From assembly GCA_947503835.1 (NCBI GenBank), contig CANNFM010000002.1, forward strand, positions 62,001 to 126,000: a stretch of 64,000 nucleotides of DNA, given 5' to 3'. This document shows positions 45,789-54,605 of the stretch, one piece after another (position 1 is the stretch's first letter; the number at the start of each line of letters is the position of its first letter). The notes beneath the pieces were generated by a model, which saw only the letters and a program-made list of their open reading frames with translations, was not told the origin of the DNA and did no database searches. The stretch is from an uncultured Aquimarina sp. GTDB taxonomy: Bacteria; Bacteroidota; Bacteroidia; Flavobacteriales; Flavobacteriaceae. A program made the position numbers and the translations under genes.

Positions 45789-46208
45789 ATGATTCAAGAA
45801 GGGAAAAAAATTATCTTGTTTGATGGTGTATGCAACTTATGTAATAATGCCATAAACTTTGTTATTAAGCGTGATAAAAAAGATATATTTCGTTATGCCT
45901 CTTTACAAAGCGAAGTGGGTAAAAAAATGATTTCCGAAAGAAATATTGATATCTCAAAAATAGATTCTATACTATTAATAGACCCTTCGATAGCATACTA
46001 CCATAAATCGACAGCTGCTTTGCAAATTGCAAAGCAGCTGTCGGGTATTTATCCTCTACTTTCTGTATTTCTTATTTTTCCAAGGTTTTTAAGAGACTGG
46101 ATCTATGATATTATTGCCAAAAACAGGTATAAATGGTTCGGCAAAAAAGAAACCTGTATGATTCCCACTCCAGAGCTTAAAGCTCTTTTTATTGATCAAA
46201 AAAATTGA
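45789..46208 (+). CDS. DCC-family thiol-disulfide oxidoreductase (DUF393)
   Basis: 139 residues. Signature LFDGVCNLCNNAINFVIKRD, a DxxCxxC redox-type motif (the family is named after the Asp-Cys-Cys). Later blocks FRYASLQSEVGKKM, IDSILLIDP and YHKSTAALQIAKQLSG are typical. No signal peptide. Function is unknown in detail; the CxxC pair suggests disulfide exchange. It has its own promoter and stands apart, 58 bases after the epimerase-like gene. Confidence 0.85.
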   Translation: MIQEGKKIILFDGVCNLCNNAINFVIKRDKKDIFRYASLQSEVGKKMISERNIDISKIDSILLIDPSIAYYHKSTAALQIAKQLSGIYPLLSVFLIFPRFLRDWIYDIIAKNRYKWFGKKETCMIPTPELKALFIDQKN

Positions 46209-46230
46209 TCAGTATTGAACCTATCTCTAT

Positions 46231-46383
46231 TTATTGCGGTATAGGTTGAGGGTATATATTTGTATCCTCCATTTCTAAAGCTATATTCTCTTCACTTATT
46301 TTGTTCATATTATCAATATGTACAAAAATTAAGCAAGCCATTGTAAAACAAATCAATGCTATAGGTATTAAAAATTGTTTCAT
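46231..46383 (-). CDS. micro membrane protein A (paralogue pair)
   Basis: 50 residues from the ATG at 46383; a frame start at 46419 would add 12 residues ahead of the helix. MKQFLIPIALICFTMACLIFVHIDNMNK forms one transmembrane helix (residues 4-22), followed by a polar, acidic tail. Its neighbour 46561-46749 starts with the same pattern and shares MKQF and VHIDNxNK, so the two arose by duplication. No known family; outward tail of 25 residues. Confidence 0.6.
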   Translation of the reverse strand: MKQFLIPIALICFTMACLIFVHIDNMNKISEENIALEMEDTNIYPQPIPQ

Positions 46384-46560
46384 ACACTGTATTTTTGGGT
46401 TTAATTTGATTTGGGGCAAAAAAAACCATATCTATATTACGGTATAAAAGTAATAACATATGGATATTGCCCACAACAACCTTTTAGAATTCGTAGTTAA
46501 TCAATTAGAATTCGTTAAGCCCTTTTATTGATCAATAGCAATTGAATCATTTGTTGCCAT

Positions 46561-46749
46561 TCATTTAATATCTGGAATATCTGCAGTAATAGAATGATTT
46601 ACCTGATTTTCTATACGCATCTCTGTTTGCTGTTTTTTTCTTAACTCATCTGATTGAGATTCAAGTTTATTTACATTATCAATATGTACAATACTAAGAC
46701 ATATCACTGCAAAAGAAATAAGAGATAATGGTAGTATAAATTGTTTCAT
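46561..46749 (-). CDS. micro membrane protein B (paralogue pair)
   Basis: 62 residues. MKQFILPLSLISFAVICLSIVHIDN gives a transmembrane helix, residues 3-21, followed by a charged tail with coiled-coil character (KLESQSDELRKKQQTEMRI). The start and the VHIDNVNK block match the sister gene downstream on the same strand (46231-46383). It could be a small membrane regulator of a larger complex; nothing nearby identifies it. Confidence 0.6.
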   Translation of the reverse strand: MKQFILPLSLISFAVICLSIVHIDNVNKLESQSDELRKKQQTEMRIENQVNHSITADIPDIK

Positions 46750-46980
46750 GGTTTGTGAGTGTTTATTAGTGTGAAAAAGTGATGTTTCAAAAGTATGTAT
46801 AAGTAGTATACGACGTAAGGGGAGTTTACCTATAAATGAAAAGGGGTTTTCCCCCCTATTGATTGTGTTTTATTATGATATATATCTGTTTACTCAATCA
46901 AAATACCACTTTGCTCATTTCTGGTTTTGTGAGATACAAAGGCAATATACATTAGCGTAGTAATTAAAAACTAATGTATT

Positions 46981-48861
46981 ATGAGAACATATACCCTACT
47001 ATTCTTGTTGCTTTCTATGATTGCATCAGCAAATTCTGAAAAGAAAACACCATCTGTTATCAAAGAAGTAACCGTATATCTTACAGGAGCACAGATCAAA
47101 AGAACAGCTCAAGTAAATCTTAAACCTGGTGTTAATGAAATTTTGCTTACTAATCTATCTCCAAACATTGAGGAAAACAGTATACAAGTTTCGGGCTTAA
47201 AGAATACTTCTATCTTATCGATAAACTTTACTATTGATTATCTCGAAAAGAAAAAGGATTCTGAAGAGTTAATAGCATTACGAAATCAATTAGAAGATTT
47301 ATTATTAAAGAAAAACAGGTTAGAGAATATGCTCTCGGGACTTAGCCAGGAACAGAAAATCTTAGATAATAATCAACGTATTAGTAGTGATAATACAGAA
47401 CTATCATTAGAAAAGGTAAAACAAATTTCGGCATATTATAGAGAAAGATCAATAGAAATTCAGAATGAGACGTACACGATTACTCAAAAGATAAACCTAA
47501 TAGATGATAATATCAGAGATTTTAACCATCAAATTGATGGATTAGATGACAAAACTAAAGAAAAACGTGGTGAAATTAAACTAAAACTAGATACTCCTGC
47601 TATGACTAATCTGGTACTAGAAATACGTTACAATGTATCTAATGCAGGATGGTTTCCCTTATATGATATTAAATCAAATAGTACAGAATCCCCTCTAAAC
47701 ATAGCATACAAGGCTAATGTTTATCAACAAACTGGTACTGACTGGAACAATGTTAATATCGTCTTATCCACTGGTGATCCCAATACCAATACTATTAAAC
47801 CCAATCTAAGCACTAAATATCTAAACTTTACCTACGGCAGTTATAGAAGCAATTATCCAACCAAAAGATATTCGTATAAATATAATCCAACTGTACGAAA
47901 AGTAAGCGGAATCATTAGTGATCAAAATGGTCAACCTTTACCTGGTGTAAATGTAATAGAAAAAGGAACCTCGAATGGAGTGATTAGTGATTTTAATGGA
48001 AGATACACCCTAAACATTCAGACCGGAAGAGAGCTCTCTGTCTCCTATGTAGGATTCGCAAGCCAAGAAGTTCCTATCTATTCATCACTAATGAATATAA
48101 AATTAGAAGAAGATACCGCTCAATTAGATGAAGTAGTTGTAGCAGCATATGGCAATTCTATATCGAGGCTCACAGGAATGGTTTCTGGAGTTCGATCTGC
48201 AAGAAAAAAAGAAAAAGCCGACTATAGTCAAATCGTTGAAACTAAAGAAGAAGGTGTAACCAATACCCGATTTAAAATCAAAAAGAAGTACAGTATTAAT
48301 TCTAATGCAGATATTACTGCCATAGAAATTGACAATTTTGATATGAATGCCGACTATAGACACTACGCTGCTCCCGAGCTTAATGAAAATGTATTTCTGA
48401 CCGCAAAATTAGGAAATTGGGAACAATTTAATCTACTTGCCGGCGAAGCCAATATTTACTTTGAAGGAAGTTATGCCGGTAAAACCAATATTGATCCTTT
48501 GGCAACTACAGATAGCCTTACCATCTCTTTGGGTATAGATCCAAATATTGTAGTACAACGTGAACAATTAGATGATTTTAAAAGTACATCGTTTACAGGT
48601 ACTAATCGAATCATAAATCGTGGCTACAAAATTAGTATTAAAAACAATAAACAAAGCCCGGTATTAATTACTCTCGAAGATCGTATCCCGATGTCTCAAA
48701 ACAAAGAGATTAAATTAGACGATATCAATACTTCTGACTCAAAATATGATCACAAAACCGGTATTATGAAATGGAAATTAAATATCTCTTCAAATCAAAA
48801 AACAGAGAAACAATTTTCATATCAGGTAAAATACCCAAAATATAAACGAATAAATCTTTAA
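46981..48861 (+). CDS. DUF4139 (MuiA-like) protein with an inserted SusC-type N-terminal module
   Basis: 626 residues; signal peptide ends MIASANS (about 19). DUF4140 domain (about 28-125: VTVYLTGAQIKRTAQVNL, ILLTNLSPNIEENSIQV), a coiled coil (about 95-195), then DUF4139 (from about 205: LEIRYNVSNAGWFPLYDI) which resumes after an insertion and ends at WKLNISSNQKTEKQFSYQVKYP. The insertion, residues 308-391, is a carboxypeptidase-regulatory-like domain VSGIISDQNGQPLPGVNV ending LDEVVVAAYG, exactly the module that opens SusC transporters. The parent family is called mucoidy inhibitor MuiA-like; its function is unclear. Secreted or envelope. Terminator follows. Confidence 0.88.
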   Translation: MRTYTLLFLLLSMIASANSEKKTPSVIKEVTVYLTGAQIKRTAQVNLKPGVNEILLTNLSPNIEENSIQVSGLKNTSILSINFTIDYLEKKKDSEELIALRNQLEDLLLKKNRLENMLSGLSQEQKILDNNQRISSDNTELSLEKVKQISAYYRERSIEIQNETYTITQKINLIDDNIRDFNHQIDGLDDKTKEKRGEIKLKLDTPAMTNLVLEIRYNVSNAGWFPLYDIKSNSTESPLNIAYKANVYQQTGTDWNNVNIVLSTGDPNTNTIKPNLSTKYLNFTYGSYRSNYPTKRYSYKYNPTVRKVSGIISDQNGQPLPGVNVIEKGTSNGVISDFNGRYTLNIQTGRELSVSYVGFASQEVPIYSSLMNIKLEEDTAQLDEVVVAAYGNSISRLTGMVSGVRSARKKEKADYSQIVETKEEGVTNTRFKIKKKYSINSNADITAIEIDNFDMNADYRHYAAPELNENVFLTAKLGNWEQFNLLAGEANIYFEGSYAGKTNIDPLATTDSLTISLGIDPNIVVQREQLDDFKSTSFTGTNRIINRGYKISIKNNKQSPVLITLEDRIPMSQNKEIKLDDINTSDSKYDHKTGIMKWKLNISSNQKTEKQFSYQVKYPKYKRINL

Positions 48862-48883
48862 TGCATCCAACAATTTAAAGATA

Positions 48884-48916
48884 AGACCTCACAGGTTTAA
48901 GTAACCTGTGAGGTCT
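48884..48916. terminator. terminator between convergent genes
   Basis: Perfect 14-base stem (48884-48897 with 48903-48916), arm AGACCTCACAGGTT, 5-base loop, followed by ATTATTTTG on the plus strand. Ends the DUF4139 transcript and the lipoprotein gene that comes from the other side. Confidence 0.75.
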
Positions 48917-48932
48917 ATTATTTTGATTTTAT

Positions 48933-49343
48933 TTAACGCTGAAACGAAAAAAGGAAACCATCTCTAAATTGCTCATCAATAGTAAACCTATTATTGATCA
49001 CCTTAACGTTACCTATACTAATTTCATTAACAATCAATTCTTGATTACCTTCTATTGTTTGTATTGAGTAATTATAAGTCCCGGTCGACAGACCATCTTC
49101 TAAAGTAGTATCTGTATTATTGTTAACAACATCGATAGTTTTAGAGGTTTCATCAAAATCCCAAACAATCGTTCCAGGTTCAAAAATATGATCAACACCC
49201 AGAAATCCCCCGGTAACGGCAACTAAATTCCATTTTCCATCTAGGCCAGATACATTTACGTCTGGTATAGTTACGGGTGCATCGTCATCGTTGCTACAAC
49301 CTAAAAGCGCTAAAAAAAATAATGTATACGTTAAATATTTCAT
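48933..49343 (-). CDS. lipocalin-like lipoprotein
   Basis: 136 residues. Lipoprotein signal ends FLALLGC (Cys16), then SNDDD. The mature domain opens with GLDGKWNLVAVTGGFLG, then IVWDFDETSKTIDVVNNN, a strand pair NYSIQTIEGNQELIVNE, and NRFTIDEQFRDGFLFSFQR: a small beta-barrel fold like the gene at 43130-43537. Outer-membrane or periplasmic anchor. Ligand unknown. Monocistronic, convergent with the DUF4139 gene over a shared terminator. Confidence 0.72.
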   Translation of the reverse strand: MKYLTYTLFFLALLGCSNDDDAPVTIPDVNVSGLDGKWNLVAVTGGFLGVDHIFEPGTIVWDFDETSKTIDVVNNNTDTTLEDGLSTGTYNYSIQTIEGNQELIVNEISIGNVKVINNRFTIDEQFRDGFLFSFQR

Positions 49344-49455
49344 CTTCCGTTTCTATTTAGTTAACCAATATATAACTGTAGATGAAGTACTTTTAGTGTT
49401 TGTTGCGTGAATGAAATGTTAAAAATCTAAATAGTTCGTTATTTTTATGTGAAAT

Positions 49456-50901
49456 CTACGGAAGTAAAGTACCAGCTATATGCTCTATTTCATCCAAAAG
49501 CAATGTAAGGTCGGCTTCTTGAGTTAATGGATTCATAATAGTTGTTCTCAAATATAGATACCCATCTATTCTAGTCTGAACAATATAAAACTTGCCAGAT
49601 CTAATCAAGGCTTGCCTGATTTGTTCATTCAAGGCATTAACATCCCTTTGTTTTACATCTATAAATCTAAAATTCACAATATTAGCGTTAGGTATCAATG
49701 CAAGCTCAAAATTTGGTCTTTTCTGTACGAATTTTGCAAAAACTAAAGCCATTGAATACAATCTGTCTATATTTTGCTCAAATATCTCCTCCCCGTATGT
49801 TTTTAGAATGGTATATACCTTTATAGCCATCATTGATTTAGTACATTCGAATGTTCTTTTTCCAGAATTGTACCACTCAATAGAATGTTGTGAATCCCAG
49901 AGATATTGTGCTTGCTGTTCGAATGTTTTATAGGCATCATCAGATTTCTTAAAAATAAGTCCAGTATTTAATGCAGGGGTCATTAACATTTTATGAAAAT
50001 CTAAAACTACCGAGTCTGCATAAGCGATTCCGTTTACTAAATATTTATATTGTTTCGAAAACACTACCCCTGCTCCATGTGCTCCATCAACATGAAACCA
50101 AAGATTATTCTTTTCAGCAAAATCTGCTAGAGTTTCTAAATCATCATATGATCCGGTTGCAGTCGAACATGCACTACCAATAATTGCTATTACATGAAAT
50201 CCTTTTTTCGTTGCTTTATCTTTATATTCCTCTAGCACATTTGTATCTATACTAAACTTTTTATTTACGGGTACTTTTATAATTCCCTCGCTACCAAAAC
50301 CAAGAATTCTAGCTGCTCTATCGATACAGTAATGCGCCTCTTCAGAAACCATGACTGCTAGTTTTTCTTTATGTCCTTCTTCCCATACTGCCGAAGGTGA
50401 TTTTGCCTTACGGGCTGCTAATAATGCCGTTAGATTTGCCAAAGTACCTCCTGAAGTTAAAAAGCCAGAAGCATTTGATGCATAGCCTATTTTTTTTGCT
50501 ACAAGATCAGTAACAATTTTCTCTATTGCATTAGACGCCATTCCCATTTCATATACTCCTGTTCCATTACTTAGCAAATCAGACATAAGACCAGCTAAAC
50601 CCGAAACCAATGCAGGGACTGATACTTGATGTCCAATATACCTGGGATGATGCACACTAATTGAATGATCCAGGATATTTTTAAAAACATCTCTTATATC
50701 CGAATTTGATAAAAAATCTTGTTTCCAGTAGGCTAACTCATCTTCAGGATTTTGATATGATAGTACAGGCTGTTCTTGATCATTTTGGACTTTCTCTATA
50801 TGATTTGCCATTAAATCAATAACCTGATGCCCTAGTATTCTAAAATCAGAGGGATCATAAGCTTTTTTGAGTACATCTTCATTAACTATTACGTCTTTCA
50901 T
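49456..50901 (-). CDS. PLP-dependent group II amino acid decarboxylase
   Basis: 481 residues. PLP lysine is Lys304 in VVLDFHKMLMTP; HVDGAHGAG near residue 270 and SVHHPRYIGHQVSVPALVSG near 80 are group II decarboxylase motifs. The group holds aromatic amino acid, glutamate and 2,4-diaminobutyrate decarboxylases; this sequence cannot be pinned to one. The divergent LysR gene shares the upstream control region, and a DAACS transporter lies beyond it, suggesting uptake and decarboxylation of an acidic amino acid (inference). Own promoter at 50927-50934. Confidence 0.88.
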   Translation of the reverse strand: MKDVIVNEDVLKKAYDPSDFRILGHQVIDLMANHIEKVQNDQEQPVLSYQNPEDELAYWKQDFLSNSDIRDVFKNILDHSISVHHPRYIGHQVSVPALVSGLAGLMSDLLSNGTGVYEMGMASNAIEKIVTDLVAKKIGYASNASGFLTSGGTLANLTALLAARKAKSPSAVWEEGHKEKLAVMVSEEAHYCIDRAARILGFGSEGIIKVPVNKKFSIDTNVLEEYKDKATKKGFHVIAIIGSACSTATGSYDDLETLADFAEKNNLWFHVDGAHGAGVVFSKQYKYLVNGIAYADSVVLDFHKMLMTPALNTGLIFKKSDDAYKTFEQQAQYLWDSQHSIEWYNSGKRTFECTKSMMAIKVYTILKTYGEEIFEQNIDRLYSMALVFAKFVQKRPNFELALIPNANIVNFRFIDVKQRDVNALNEQIRQALIRSGKFYIVQTRIDGYLYLRTTIMNPLTQEADLTLLLDEIEHIAGTLLP

Positions 50902-50926
50902 CTTCTACCAAATTTGTAAGGATATT

Positions 50927-50934
50927 CAAAATTA
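50927..50934 (-). promoter_or_regulatory. -7 box of the decarboxylase gene
   Basis: Minus-strand TAATTTTG, exact TAnnTTTG match, 26 bases ahead of the start at 50901. Confidence 0.55.
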
Positions 50935-50962
50935 ATCATCTTTATTAATAATAAAAAATACT

Positions 50963-50970
50963 TAATTTTG
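50963..50970 (+). promoter_or_regulatory. -7 box of the lysR gene
   Basis: TAATTTTG, exact TAnnTTTG match, 27 bases ahead of the ATG at 50997. With the box at 50927-50934 it makes back-to-back promoters only 28 bases apart, an ideal place for one LysR site to affect both genes. Confidence 0.55.
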
Positions 50971-50996
50971 ATAGATTAATAACAAAAATGCATTAA

Positions 50997-51878
50997 ATGA
51001 ATATCCAACAGCTTAAAAATGTAGTCGTGTTATCAGAGAAATTAAACTTTACGCGTACTGCTGAAGAATTAAACATTGTTCAACCTGCATTAAGCAGGCA
51101 AATTAAACAACTAGAAGAAGAGATTGGTGCAGTATTGTTTAAGAGAGATAAACGTAATGTGCAATTAACTCCCGCTGGATATTACTTTATAAAAGAATCA
51201 AAAAAATTATTGATTCAATTAGAAAGAATCAGCAAACAAACCCTTCATATTCATAATGGAGAAGCTGGAGAGATAAGAATAGGCTTTACTCATTCTATAA
51301 TGCAAACAATTCTTCCAGAAATTCTAAAAACAATCAACCATAAAATACCTGGGATAAAGGCTGTGTTAAAAGAGATGAACAATCGGGATCAATATGTAGC
51401 ATTGCAACAAAATGAATTAGATATTGGTTTTGCTACAAACCCTATGGTGCCTTTCAATTTAAAAAGCAAAGTATTACATATTGATAATTTTGTAGTTCTG
51501 CTACCAGATTATCATCCTGTTAACGAAAACAATTATAAAGATTTCTCTGTCTTTGCCAAGGAGGAATTTATATTTCCCACAGTATCAGATGGACCAAATT
51601 ATGTGCATATATTAGAATCAATTTGTGTAGATGCTGGTTTTACACCAAAAATTATACATGAAACCGATTCTGCCAGTACGAGTTTCAGGTTAATTGAAGC
51701 AGGTCTGGGCATATCGATAGAGCCTATATCCTCATTACACGGTCACGAATTCCCAATTAGGAGCATAGAGTTAAAAAGCATCAAACAAAAGGCAAAACTC
51801 ACTATGCTGTGGAATCCCGAAAAAGAATCAGAATACCCTGAATTATTCAACTTACTAAAAACGTGGAAAGTAGATTAG
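50997..51878 (+). CDS. LysR-family transcriptional regulator
   Basis: 293 residues. N-terminal winged HTH (MNIQQLKNVVVLSEKLNFTR, TRTAEELNIVQPALSRQIKQLEEEIGAVLFKRDKR) and a periplasmic-binding-like effector domain from about residue 90 (GEIRIGFTHSIMQTILPEIL, LQQNELDIGFATNP). Divergent from the PLP decarboxylase gene with overlapping control region, so it almost certainly controls that gene, probably in response to its substrate. Its stop codon abuts the stop of the DAACS transporter without a gap. Confidence 0.93.
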   Translation: MNIQQLKNVVVLSEKLNFTRTAEELNIVQPALSRQIKQLEEEIGAVLFKRDKRNVQLTPAGYYFIKESKKLLIQLERISKQTLHIHNGEAGEIRIGFTHSIMQTILPEILKTINHKIPGIKAVLKEMNNRDQYVALQQNELDIGFATNPMVPFNLKSKVLHIDNFVVLLPDYHPVNENNYKDFSVFAKEEFIFPTVSDGPNYVHILESICVDAGFTPKIIHETDSASTSFRLIEAGLGISIEPISSLHGHEFPIRSIELKSIKQKAKLTMLWNPEKESEYPELFNLLKTWKVD

Positions 51879-53207
51879 TTATTTTACTTTTTGATAATTA
51901 TCATCCCATTCCTTCACTTTAGGATCTCCTAATTTACCAACCGATTTTGCTACAATCATAGACACTGTAGCATCACCTGTAACATTAATGGTAGTTCTAA
52001 GCATATCCAAAGGTCTATCAACGGCAAAGATTAATGCCAAACCAATAGGTAGTTTATCTGAAGGAAAACCTATGGCTTCGAGAACGATTACCAGCATTAC
52101 CATTCCTGCTCCAGGAACAGCGGCAGATCCTATTGATGCCAATAGAGCGGTCAAAACAATAGTAATCTGATTACTAAATGTTAAACCTTCTGGCCATAGC
52201 ACTTGCATAATGAATACAGAGGCAACTGCTTGATACAAACTAGTACCATCCATATTGATAGTCGCTCCTACAGGTAATACAAAACTTGACACCTCTTTAT
52301 CTACACCGATATGTTCTTCTACTCTTTCCATAGTAACGGGTAGCGTTGCAGCACTTGAACTTGTAGAAAATGCTAACAATTGTGCAGGGCTTATCTGCTT
52401 TAAAAACCAAAATGGTGATTTTTTTGTGATTACAGAAACCAGAATACAATAAAATACAATCATCAGCATCAATCCAAAAAACACAACTCCGGCATACTTT
52501 AAAAGTGCTAGTAGAATATCTGGATCGTCAGAGGTTACCACCACATTAGCTAATAATGCAAAAACCGCATAAGGTGCAGTGAGCATAATTAAGTCAACCA
52601 TCTTTAAAATCACTTCATTTAAACTATCAAAAAAGTTTTTTAATGGTTCTGATTGAGAAGGTTTTACTAAAAGCATGCTGATTCCAAGAAAAATAGCAAA
52701 AAATATTACCTGAAGCATGAGTTTATTATTACTCATTGCCGCTACCGCATTTTGTGGCACCATATCGACTACAAATTGTAATGGCCCACTTTCTTTTTGC
52801 TTAACCGCTTCAGCAATACGTTCTGATATTTTTGAACTGCTTGCATATTCTGTAGTTAATTTTTCTATAGTTTCGGGAGTAATTCCTTCTCCTGGTTTTA
52901 AAACATTTACTAATAACAATCCAATGGTTATTGCAATTACAGTGGTAATAATATATATGACAATGGTTCTTCCTCCAATTCTTTTAAACTTCGAAATATC
53001 TTTTAGATCAGAAATCCCTTTAATCAAAGAGGCTAAAATTAGTGGAACGGCTATTAATTTCAGAAGATTAACAAAGATAGTACCCAATGGAGCAATCCAG
53101 TCCCCGGTAAATCCTTTTCCCCAAGAAGGGTAAGTCATAATAAACCCAAAAAGTATACCCGCTATCATCCCGATAACGATCTGCCAATGCAATGCAATTT
53201 TCTTCAT
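51879..53207 (-). CDS. dicarboxylate/amino acid:cation symporter (DAACS)
   Basis: 442 residues with eight to ten hydrophobic segments. Family motifs: LIAVPLILASLIKGISDL near 50, the serine-rich re-entrant loop AFSTSSSAATLPVTMERVEE near 285, NMDGTSLYQAVASVFI near 318 and the late PGAGMVMLV. These are the Na+/H+-coupled glutamate/aspartate/C4-dicarboxylate transporters (GltP/GltT-like). It lies convergent to lysR with no space between the stop codons. It probably feeds the nearby decarboxylase with an acidic amino acid; not proved by sequence. Confidence 0.93.
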   Translation of the reverse strand: MKKIALHWQIVIGMIAGILFGFIMTYPSWGKGFTGDWIAPLGTIFVNLLKLIAVPLILASLIKGISDLKDISKFKRIGGRTIVIYIITTVIAITIGLLLVNVLKPGEGITPETIEKLTTEYASSSKISERIAEAVKQKESGPLQFVVDMVPQNAVAAMSNNKLMLQVIFFAIFLGISMLLVKPSQSEPLKNFFDSLNEVILKMVDLIMLTAPYAVFALLANVVVTSDDPDILLALLKYAGVVFFGLMLMIVFYCILVSVITKKSPFWFLKQISPAQLLAFSTSSSAATLPVTMERVEEHIGVDKEVSSFVLPVGATINMDGTSLYQAVASVFIMQVLWPEGLTFSNQITIVLTALLASIGSAAVPGAGMVMLVIVLEAIGFPSDKLPIGLALIFAVDRPLDMLRTTINVTGDATVSMIVAKSVGKLGDPKVKEWDDNYQKVK

Positions 53208-53266
53208 GTGAATTCTTTAATAATTAAGCCAAACAGCGTCGAAGATATAAATTAAAAACAAAAAAA

Positions 53267-53289
53267 CGGTAACCCGATTAAGATTACCG
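53267..53289 (-). terminator. terminator after aroC
   Basis: 6-base stem (53267-53272 with 53284-53289), CGGTAA/TTACCG, loop of 11 bases, followed on the minus strand by seven or more T (plus-strand A run 53260-53266). 26 bases past the aroC stop. Confidence 0.6.
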
Positions 53290-53314
53290 CAATTATTAAC
53301 TTTTATTTTAATAA

Positions 53315-54379
53315 CTATTTTTTTATTGTTCTATTCATTAACCAATAGTCGACAAGAACCAAAGCAGCCATAGCCTCAACTATAGGTACCGCTCTAGGCA
53401 CAACACAGGGGTCATGTCTTCCTTTTCCTTGCATATTGACCACATTACCATCTTTATCGATCGTTTCTTGATCCTGCATAATCGTCGCGACAGGTTTAAA
53501 GGCAACGTTGAAATAAATATCCATCCCGTTAGATATTCCTCCTTGTATCCCTCCTGATAGGTTCGTTTTTGTAGTCCCATCGGTATTAAACAAATCGTTA
53601 TGTTGACTTCCTTTTAACTCAGCTCCCGCAAAACCACTTCCGTATTCAAAACCTTTTACTGCATTAATAGAAAGCATCGCCTTACCAAGTTCTGCATGAA
53701 GTTTATCAAAAACAGGTTCTCCTAACCCAACAGGTACGCCAGAAATTGCACAACTCACAATACCACCAACGGTATCTCCTTCTTTTCTGATCTGTTTGAT
53801 GTATTGTTCCATCTCGTTAGCCATTTCGGGATCAGGGCAACGCACAATATTGCTCTCGGTTAATGAGAAATCCAGTTCGGTATGAGGTTTTTCTAATTTA
53901 AGAGAACCTACACCTGTTACGTAGGCATTAAAACGCACTTCTGAGAGTACTTGTTTAGCAATGGCTCCGGCCACTACTCTACTAGCCGTTTCACGAGCCG
54001 AAGAACGCCCCCCTCCTCGATAATCTCGTACTCCATATTTTTGATCATACGTATAATCGGCATGTGATGGCCGATACGAATCTTTAATATGAGAATAATC
54101 TTTAGATTTTTGATTTGCATTCTTGATCACAAAACCAATAGGGGTTCCCGTAGTGATTCCTTCAAAAATACCAGAGTAGAATTCTACCGTATCGGGTTCT
54201 TTACGTTGGGTAACGATAGCCGATTGACCAGGTTTACGACGATCCAGTTCCTCCTGAATTGCTTCTAAATCTAATTCGACTCCAGAAGGGCACCCATCTA
54301 TGATCCCACCAATTGCTACACCATGTGATTCTCCAAAAGTGGTAAGCTTAAATAAATTACCAAATGTATTTCCCGCCAT
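53315..54379 (-). CDS. aroC: chorismate synthase
   Basis: 354 residues from the ATG at 54379; a TTG three codons earlier (54388) is a less likely start. [20 protein letters not shown] is the standard opening with the first conserved His. [56 protein letters not shown] and [20 protein letters not shown] complete the signature. It makes chorismate from EPSP with reduced FMN; last shared step of aromatic amino acid synthesis; aroQ of the same pathway lies at 14.0 kb. Monocistronic, terminator downstream. Confidence 0.96.
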   Translation of the reverse strand: MAGNTFGNLFKLTTFGESHGVAIGGIIDGCPSGVELDLEAIQEELDRRKPGQSAIVTQRKEPDTVEFYSGIFEGITTGTPIGFVIKNANQKSKDYSHIKDSYRPSHADYTYDQKYGVRDYRGGGRSSARETASRVVAGAIAKQVLSEVRFNAYVTGVGSLKLEKPHTELDFSLTESNIVRCPDPEMANEMEQYIKQIRKEGDTVGGIVSCAISGVPVGLGEPVFDKLHAELGKAMLSINAVKGFEYGSGFAGAELKGSQHNDLFNTDGTTKTNLSGGIQGGISNGMDIYFNVAFKPVATIMQDQETIDKDGNVVNMQGKGRHDPCVVPRAVPIVEAMAALVLVDYWLMNRTIKK

Positions 54380-54605
54380 TGAATGCAAATTTTTAGCAAA
54401 TGTACTTGTTAATCTTTAAAAAAATGGTAGTAATATGATAGAAAAAATGGGGTTTCTATCGCAAAAATTCAATCAAACATCGGTTTTGAGATTTTTTTTG
54501 AGAAAAAGTTTGTTCCAGGTTTTTTTTTAATCTAATCAGTTTAAGATGACAGTTCTTTATTTAATAAACCTCAATAGATTGAAAGTCGTATTAAATGAAT
54601 ATTTA

